Below are positions 57,276 to 64,000 of a DNA stretch of 64,000 nt, piece after piece. Within the stretch, counting starts at the first letter, position 1. Every line of letters begins with the position of its first letter. The stretch spans positions 22,845,573 to 22,909,572 of the forward strand of contig JAVHZZ010000003.1 in the NCBI GenBank assembly GCA_036250195.1, given 5' to 3'. The notes beneath the pieces are model-generated. The model saw only the letters and a list, made by a program, of their open reading frames with translations, had not been told where the DNA came from and ran no database searches. Source of the stretch: Mixophyes australis (taxonomy: Eukaryota > Chordata > Amphibia > Anura > Limnodynastidae). Both the position numbers and the translations under genes were made by a program.

Positions 57276-57984
57276 CCTTATTACTGAGATGAAAGTTAAT
57301 GTGTGGCCCTTGTGAAGGATAGGTGCGGCCCCTGATGTGTATCCGGTTGACCATCACTGGTATAGTTGGGCACTGGAATCTAGTATAATGTAGGCAAAAA
57401 ATTGGTTCTGCAAATCCCTGTATTACCCAGCACCCCACAATCATATCATGTCGACCGATGCTTCTTCCAGCTAAATAGACCGCCAAGTTGTGACATTATA
57501 GCCGGAAGGATAACTAGTAATGAAAGCATCACAGTGAGCGTAAAATAACACACAACGCATTTTACATAAGGAAATTATTTTATAGGAATTAGGGAAACAA
57601 AATGTGCTCTCCGTATTGTAATGGGACAGGTGACGGGACAGGGACATATATCATCTATAGGAAGTATATTAGCCATATCGACTTACTGAATCTAGTTAAT
57701 CTAAAAATACTTCACGCCTCAATATCTTCATGTACATGTCTCCACCACATCCAGCTTGTATTACACCTTCCACATCCAGGAATTGTGTCACATGTGGACT
57801 GTTATCTGGAGATTCAGCAAAATGTATTATATTATGTACAGCGCTGCCCATGTGGTGCTGAATAGATAAAAGATAATAATAACAATCTTGATATTTCATC
57901 TTCATCAGTGATAGGCGACATGATCAACTTCAGGGGCCAGACGGGGTGGCCCTCTAAACTTCACAAGGGCCACGCATCACCCTT
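57276..57984. other. Unassigned intronic sequence
   Basis: No gene recognised. The tagataaaagataataataa segment near 57863 follows attatgtacagcgctgccca, a possible LINE-tail relic on the + strand. Confidence 0.4.
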
Positions 57985-58275
57985 AAGCCATACTTGCCTA
58001 CTTTCAATAGGCGACGTCTGGGAGAGGGGTGTGATTAATGGGTGGGAGGGAACGGGGCACCTCGGATCGCGTCATTTTGGCCCCGTCCCCACGAGTAAAA
58101 TGATGTTTTGCCACGGAGGGCGGGGCCAAAATGACGCGATTTTCTGTGCATCGCGTCATTTTAACAAGGAAATTCCAAGATGCGGGAGAAATGTCAGCTC
58201 TCGCGGGAGCCCGGTTGACTGACCCGAATTTCGGGAGTCTCCCGGACTTTCCGGGAGAGTTGTCAAGTATGCCTT
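57985..58275. repeat. MITE with 'catacttgcctac ... gtcaagtatgcc' ends
   Basis: Left agccatacttgcctactttc and right gagagttgtcaagtatgcct are inverted. The interior gcgtcattttggccccgtcc is mirrored by ggcggggccaaaatgacgcg, a strong internal foldback. Confidence 0.85.
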
Positions 58276-59974
58276 AAGCTCAGTAATAAGGTGAGACATT
58301 TAACCAAAGAAAGAGACCCCTATCTGTAATAACATTTCAGTGAGCATTTCACACATGTGTTACAGATATAACAAACACATCTGACAGTAAATCAGGAAGG
58401 AGCCGGGGGGCCGCAGTGCTGGTGCTACAAAGCGTCTTTGTTATTTAGTGGTATAAATACAGGAGATGTCATGAATACAGGAGAAAACATTGCGGGAACT
58501 GATTCAAAGGTAACGGTGGAGAATTTGTGCCCATAGCAACCAACTCGTTTCTAACTCATCCTCATCTGATGTGGTTTGTAAAATGAATGCAAAATGTAGC
58601 TGACAAACGACGGGATCTGATTGGTCGCTCTGGCTGACAGCACTCGCACGGTCACCTATTCACCTCTGTGTTTTTCTGCATTTACACCAGATATGAAAAG
58701 ATTAGACATGCAGGGACCACCAAAGATTTCTTGTTCATTTTATAGTTTACTTTCATTAAAGCATTATTTTTATACATTAGAGTAACGTACGTCTCTATCT
58801 TCTCCTCCGCAGCATGTGTGCCTCCTCTGCCCGCCCTCCTCCACAGCTGTAGGGAAGCGTTCGTCCATAGAGCACGTGTATACAGAACGTGTACTTATAA
58901 ACACAGTCAGATAACATGTTAGCATGTCTTACTCAGCAGAGACGAGGAATACTGGTGTGAACCTAGGCCTTAGGCCACCTCAGGCACTGTCGCTATGGCA
59001 ACCAGATGAAGACGGTGGAGCAGCCATTTTGTTCAGGAACAATACAATATATACGTTACAGGAGGCTCAGCAGATTACACTGAAGTCACTAGATTTACTG
59101 AAATAAAGTCAGGGACATTTTTCTTACAGCCTGATTTGTCACGCTGTAAACCACACACTGACTTTCACTGTATACAGTGTAGCCTAAGGCTTAACAGTAT
59201 GCACAGCGTGTAGATGGCGAAATGGATGTGAAAAAGAAAATAACATATATGGCATGGCAAAAAGTATACTCTAAGGCCAGTTACCCACTGGCATTCAAAC
59301 GCTGCTTCTAAATTGCATTGTTAACGTAAGTTAACAATGCACGCTGGTTTGTGTAAAAAAAAAAAAGCCATTTTATTCTGTGTGTCTACACCCATTTACG
59401 CTCATACTTGTGTCTGTGTACGTTTGGCAGCAGCGCAGTTGTGCTGAGTTTTATTTGGACACTACTTGCTCCATTTCGGTACATTCAAAGCATACAAAGA
59501 GTGTACATACCCAGCAGGGGTTAACATGAGAAAGTGTAACCAGCATTCATGTTAATGGCCCATTCATTACTATGGCCCATTAACTTCAATGCACTTGTGT
59601 GCTACCTGTATAAACTCTGTTGAAATGAATGTGCTATAGAGATGAATGGAGCTGCACAGCATTGGTATTGTACTCTCCCCCCACATCAGTAGAGACTGAA
59701 TTAATCAATGTAACTGGTTGCATTTGGCTGAGCGGCTTTAGGAGAGTCTTCAGGGCCGTAGTTGTCACTATCATCTTTATGGGGTTTTTTTTAAAAAAAA
59801 AAAATTCCAGTGGGTTACAAGATGAAGATCTGTTTTACATTTCCCTTCTGATTAAAAATTAAGGACATTTTCCTTTTGAATTACACATTTTTTAGTTTGA
59901 TGATTTTTTTTTTTTTCGTTTTTGATTCCACAGTAAGTACTGGGGCTTTTAGAGGATTTGGGATGCGGGGTGCA
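58276..59974. other. Intronic sequence with weak repeat traces
   Basis: 58525-58640 has gcccatagcaaccaactcgt and atctgattggtcgctctggc, a diverged 'gcaaccaatcag' foldback. 59270-59640 has gttaacgtaagttaac and many 'caatgcac' words, probably a decayed MITE. A run at 59357-59368. No gene. Confidence 0.45.
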
Positions 59975-60180
59975 GGGGCAAACGCAGGATTTATAGAGGG
60001 GGTGTCCACACTACACGCCAGTGGGCGTGACCAGCATGCATGGAGGCGTGACAATAATTTTAGACAGTGCTTGGTGGCTCTCCAACTCTTAATATCCCCA
60101 TCATATACAGAGGGCAAGCCACCTCAAGCATACAGGGGTTTCCAGACACTACGAATCCCCCCCTCAGTTTGCCTTTGGGG
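59975..60180. repeat. DNA element with 'ggggcaaacgcaggattt' left end, copy 2
   Basis: Shorter copy of 56975-57275: ggggcaaacgcaggatttat, gagggggtgtccacactaca, right end atcccccccctcagtttgcc-like. Confidence 0.75.
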
Positions 60181-60241
60181 TGTGGTGGGGGGTAGGGGTG
60201 AGATTCTGAACGTCTCAAATGTATTTCAATAGCTTACCTCT

Positions 60242-60450
60242 AGCAGGTCTAGTTTCCTCCTGTAGTCCTAAAAGTGGTCATTTAATTGGCTGCTGCCATA
60301 AATGGACCCTAATGTATATGTGTGTGTGTGTGGTGGAGAAGTTACACTGTAAACTCCAGTGGGGCACGGACTGATGTGAATGATTCAATACTGTCTGGGA
60401 TGAGTGGCGTATTGTGGTGGCGCTATGCATATGAACAAAAATAAATGAAT
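60242..60450 (+). repeat. Degraded LINE2-like/SINE fragment
   Basis: Shares agtttcctcctgtag, tttaattggctgct, aactccagtggggcacggac and the tail ggcgctatgcatatgaacaa, more diverged than other copies and therefore older. Confidence 0.75.
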
Positions 60451-61658
60451 ACATTGCCTATTTATTTCAGTTGTGTTTGTACACGCTGGAAACCCAATTG
60501 AAAGGAATAAGTTGTAGAAATGAATGGAAAAGGCTCCCTGCTGCTTGTATCTAAACACACTCATTGTGCATCCAGTGTGTCGAAACGGCAGGTATACCAC
60601 ACTTGAGACGCATATCAAATGCTTGCACAAACCCTTAGCGTTTTAATGCTTTTTTGTCTTATGCAATTTGCATTTGTATTTTTTTTTTTTTTTTAATGGA
60701 AGTAGGTAAATGGCCTTAAATGTTGTGCAGAGCAGATGGTGCTGGGATTGGTTAGAGCCCTAAGGTTGCATTTAAGAAGCCAGGGAAGGGATGGACCCAT
60801 TGGGATCTACAGAATGGATCCCATTTCTGGCACCAGTAACACATTTTAAAAGCAGTGCATTCCTGGCTCTGAATACTTGTCATCTTTCTTTTGATAGCTT
60901 TCTTTATTCACCACTATCACTGCAATCCACTAATTGTGGATCAGGTGATTCATCTGCATTTAACACTTTAGGAGCTATTTTTCTCTAAGCCGTAATTCAA
61001 AGTAATAGCCATGTTGGCTTGCCTTTTATAAGTTTTGTAATTGGAGTTATTGCTTGTATTTAAATATAATGATTGTCGTCGTTATCAATGGTTTTGTCAG
61101 CTATGGAATGAAAAATATATGATTTGCTTGTATCAGTCATGGGAAGGTGATTATAGGGGGGATGCCTGATGTTGTGTTTACAGGTATTTAGGCAGGTGGT
61201 ATACATCCAGGCTGCACAGCGCAAACCTGCGCATATCGCTTAGCGCTGTTGTACCTGAAAGTGCGCGGTGGTCGTGGCCCAGGGAGCTTGCCTGCTTGCT
61301 CTCTTAGTTTTGCTTTCCAGTTGCACTGTGTGTTCTGCAACTTCTGGTCACAGGAAAACACTTCACATTTGCACTATGCCTAGACTCCAGAATTACAGGT
61401 ACCTCTCCCAGACTCCAGCAGGTGGGCAGAATGCAGGAGGAGAGCCAGCAAAAAATGATGCAATTTGTGGCGCCGTGCCCCTCCCCCGAATTCTGTTCAT
61501 GCAGAACACGCAATTGTTTTTTACGTGTATTAATATTGGTGCAGACAGTAAATATTAAATACACTTGAGTCAGAAAGTTGGCAGCTATAATTTGCACATT
61601 TGAACCCCAACTTATCATCCCCCCTCCCATTAACCTGGAAGTAAAGCCAGTATTTGAC

Positions 61659-61662
<4 letters not shown>
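60451..61662. other. Unassigned intronic sequence
   Basis: T run at 60679-60694. The 118-residue - strand frame at 61304-61660 has no recognisable domain. No gene recognised. Confidence 0.45.

Positions 61663-61722
<60 letters not shown>
61663..61722. repeat. (AT)n microsatellite, about 30 repeats, 560 bp before exon B
   Basis: Uninterrupted alternating AT of about 60 bp, the longest simple repeat in the window. Confidence 0.98.
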
Positions 61723-61725
<3 letters not shown>

Positions 61726-62282
61726 AAAGGCTGCGTATTACTGATTTGAATAATATACATAAAATATCTCAGCTAAGCTCTTGGTCACTCCTTTGCCGCA
61801 GGGTGCCAAGTTAGGAGGTTGGTGCTTCTTGCATTAAATGGTCAGACAGTGACTGACAGCTGGGCAGACTTGCTTTGCAGACGTGCACAGTGTGGATTGG
61901 TTTATTAATACACAGGGGCGGAGCCTGAACCCATAAGGACTCTGTCCTAAGGGTGTATGAGGAGCTTCCACAGGCTGTAATGGATGGATGGGTGGGAAGG
62001 TAAATAACATCGCTGCAGTGGAATGCTCGTTAAACGCTGAATAGTTTATTGTACCTTCATATGGGAACTTTTCAATGTTGGGGTTTAGCAGCCCTTTAAA
62101 TATACTTGATTTCTACTTATTGACTTCTTAGGCACATCGGTATGTCAGCGGCTTAACGCTGCTAGACTTACAGGATAGATAAGGCTAAAATAGAAAGTGT
62201 GGCGCTTTTATAAAGTATTTTGTCAACACAACATACAGTTTTCTTGATATATTCCTTTACTCATAAAACTGCTTTATTTCAG
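61723..62282. other. Intron immediately upstream of msra exon B
   Basis: No repeat recognised apart from the adjoining (AT)n. Ends with the acceptor gctttatttcag. Confidence 0.6.
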
Positions 62283-62402
62283 GCATGGGCTGTTTCTGGG
62301 GAGCAGAAAGGAAGTTCTGGAAACAGAAGGGCGTCTATTCTACTCAGGTCGGCTTTGCCGGGGGTCATACCCCCAACCCTAGCTATGAGGAAGTCTGCAC
62401 AG
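62283..62402 (+). CDS. msra: msra internal exon B carrying the catalytic GCFWGAE motif
   Basis: Next exon of methionine sulfoxide reductase A. It has an AG acceptor after ctgctttatttcag (62269-62282), 120 coding bases (2 + 39 codons + 1) and a GTATGT donor at 62403. The phase is 1 at both ends, so it joins exon A in frame, with the split codon giving Gly. The peptide reads [12 protein letters not shown], then [12 protein letters not shown], then NPSYEEVCT. The catalytic nucleophile Cys of GCFWGAE is codon TGT at 62291-62293; the Phe-Trp pair that forms the methyl-binding pocket and the following Glu are present. No stop or frameshift is seen. The remaining half of the enzyme (the HAEV block, the region with the second Glu and Tyr, and the resolving C-terminal Cys) is encoded by exons that must lie beyond the window. 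Identification is secure at family level; the gene is very probably single and functional. Confidence 0.98.
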
Positions 62403-62824
62403 GTATGTAGAAGTGTGCCCAGTAATGTGCCCCTAGTGGTAGTCATGTGCCATTACTTACCCAATAATATACCCGTTAATATGCCCTGGCAGCACTAAGT
62501 GATGTAGGGAGGCGCCATCAGGCCATACCCCCCACTGTGCAATGACGTGAGTGACGGTATTATGTTATTGCATAGGAGAGCGGGGCCACGGTGTCGTCAT
62601 GGCGTCACTCCCGCACTTACCACCTGACCCTAAATTATTATGGATAGTAGAAGCCACCTCGGAATTCTGTGATGTTTTTAGAAAGCAGTTGGCTTACGGC
62701 CTCATAATTTTCCATATCCTTATTCTTTACATTAGGGCATCGATTGTCCCTTACAGCCGTGGTGTAATTCTCTTCTGTCTTTACACTTCTTATTGTCAGT
62801 AATACTGTTTTTGTGTTTATTATG

Positions 62825-62960
62825 ATTGTTTATTTATTTGCCACCACAAAATTCTGCAGCACCGTACCACAGGGAAATAAGTCACTAATACCAAGAACTA
62901 TAATAGGCAAAGTATAGAACAAACATAATTATTAGGACACACAAGATTCATAATACAGGG
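62825..62960 (-). repeat. LINE tail fragment, reverse orientation
   Basis: tgtttatttatttgccacca, then aaaattctgcagcaccgtac, is the complement of a LINE-type tail, related to the piece inserted at 38460-38525. Confidence 0.55.
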
Positions 62961-63198
62961 ACGCGTAGATGGATGACATCGGAGCGAGCAAGAAGACGCG
63001 TAAGGAGAGAGCGCCCTGCTAGCGAGAGCTCACAACCTCCTGATTATTTCTGATTACATTTTCAGTAGCTTGTTATAGATGAAGTGAGATTATAAAGCTG
63101 TAATATACTTACCTTTCCGTTGCTGTCATATATATGTATTGCCATGATGCTTTGTCGCCCTCCGTGGCCCCCGACAAAGCTGGTGTATCTGGCTACGT

Positions 63199-63529
63199 TC
63201 ATCATCATCTATTTATTTATATAGCGCCACTAATTCCGCAGCGCTGTACAGAGAACTCATTCACATCAGTCCCTGCCCCATTGGGGCTTACAGTCTAAAT
63301 TGCCTAACATACACACACACACCGACTGAGACAGACTAAGGGCAATTTAATAGCAGCCAATTAACCTACCAGTATGTTTTTGGAGTGTGGGAGGAAACCG
63401 GAGCACCCGGAGGAAACCCACGCAAACACGGGGAGAACATACAAACTCTACACAGATAAGGCCATGGTCGGGAATTGAACTCATGACCCCAGTGGTGTGA
63501 GGCAGAAGTGCTAACCACTAAGCCACCAC
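63199..63529 (-). repeat. LINE2-like/SINE repeat, full length, reverse orientation
   Basis: Starts tcatcatcatctatttattt, includes atagcgccactaattccgca, gtgggaggaaaccggagcac and ends aagtgctaaccactaagcca. It is well conserved, so a fairly young copy. Confidence 0.95.
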
Positions 63530-64000
63530 TTGGCTCTAAGAGATCACAGTTTTATCCCTTTGGGGTTTGTTTTCACGGACGCTCCTAGAGTCACACGTGG
63601 GACATTAACTCACGTCCTGATGACCAAACTGTCAGCTCATGACAAAATAGTGTTGTAGATAATGTGTCTGACCACACCGGGGGTCATATAGATTGTCGGA
63701 GACATCTGGCTGCAGGTTTACCACGACAGAATAACCTTCACATCTCAGGTTGTTTGCGTCACTACAATGGTTTATCTTTAATATTCCACATCCACTTCAC
63801 TTATTATATTATATGGGTGCAATTATCAGTATCTGTTATTATTATGTGAGTATTAATATTATCATAATTCCAGGTCTCCTCTTTTGTATTCTGGAACCAA
63901 TGTTCTGGATCTGTTGCTGTGCTGCATGCCTGGGTCACTGCACAGTATTACTTCTATTATTAGAAATAACACTCGGAAACAAAGACAAGTCCTATGCAAC
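63530..64000. other. Unassigned end of window
   Basis: Intronic; no exon or repeat recognised. Confidence 0.45.

Larger units (their letters stand above)
47416..62282 (+). other. msra: msra intron between exons A and B (14,867 bp, phase 1)
   Basis: Bounded by GTAAGT at 47416 and a pyrimidine-rich AG at 62281-62282. It holds a TTAA-flanked MITE, several other foldback elements, a deleted Ty3-like retrotransposon on the - strand, a Tc1-like transposon, (AT)n and (GT)n tracts, and a degraded LINE2-like fragment. No additional exon was recognised within it. Confidence 0.93.
62403..64000 (+). other. msra: Start of the msra intron downstream of exon B (incomplete)
   Basis: Begins with GTATGTAG and runs off the window. 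It contains a LINE2-like tail fragment near 62825-62960 and a nearly full LINE2-like/SINE copy on the - strand at 63199-63529. The next expected msra coding block, beginning with a Lys-Thr-Gly-His type sequence, was not found. Confidence 0.9.

Noticed and set aside
57602..57650. ATG-containing start (atgtgctctccg) as the alternative cytosolic first exon of msra
   Set aside because: It lies downstream of exon A, so it cannot precede it, and only the first residues are reminiscent of such a start.
61304..61660. 118-residue - strand open frame near exon B
   Set aside because: No recognisable domain, on the opposite strand to msra, and ends by the (AT)n tract.
1..64000. A novel multi-gene or defence-type system
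   Set aside because: Apart from msra exons, every coding signature found belongs to known retrotransposon or Tc1-like families. Nothing suggests clustered new genes.

Overview
This window is a stretch of a vertebrate nuclear genome, most likely an anuran amphibian. It lies inside a single large-intron gene, msra (peptide-methionine (S)-S-oxide reductase), read on the + strand. Two exons can be identified directly. Exon A (47347-47415) encodes the conserved segment just before the catalytic site. Exon B (62283-62402) encodes the catalytic GCFWGAE block. They are separated by a 14.9-kb phase-1 intron with GT and AG ends. No other msra exon was recognised: the first exon(s) should lie upstream of or unrecognised in 1-47346, and the C-terminal exons should lie beyond 64000. 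I see no second protein gene, no tRNA or rRNA gene and no CRISPR. The frog assignment is an inference from repeat types (foldback elements ending in 'gattcattaag' or 'caaccaatcag' motifs, and a dispersed repeat ending in 'gcgctatataaataaatgatg'); the species cannot be named.

Almost everything else is transposon or tandem repeat. (1) A LINE2-like or SINE dispersed repeat with a 3' 'tataaataaatgatgatg' tail occurs at least nine times on both strands. (2) Many non-autonomous DNA elements are present, several with exact ends and target-site duplications: hAT-type with 8-bp duplications at 5216-5924 and 22276-23232, a TA-flanked element at 13959-14680, and a TTAA-flanked element at 47732-48150. 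(3) Two Tc1-like elements with decayed transposase lie at 37854-38615 and 53213-54222. (4) Two internally deleted Ty3/gypsy-like elements on the - strand (9770-12015 and 50871-53115) carry gag, protease or RNase H remnants between direct repeats. (5) Several solo LTRs are present, the clearest at 40374-41076 with CACTT on both sides. (6) Minisatellites have units of 24, 25, 26/29, 27, 29, 30 and 31 bp, including a roughly 3.3-kb array of 25-bp units (30990-34330) that contains two copies of one LTR.

The most informative structures are a three-level nest (39983-41777: DNA element, then MITE, then solo LTR); a Tc1 copy that splits a LINE2-like repeat and is itself interrupted; a palindromic cargo shared in opposite orientation by two unrelated transposon types (5216-5924 and 13959-14680); a higher-order 25-bp satellite in which the solo LTR was duplicated together with its satellite flank; a minisatellite whose 29-bp unit is open in all three - frames and so mimics 240-340-residue proteins; and a transposon-borne cluster of three TGACGTCA sites at 27-bp spacing followed by GCGCATGCGC. 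I found no convincing new multi-gene biological system. What is unusual here is transposon architecture inside a gene.
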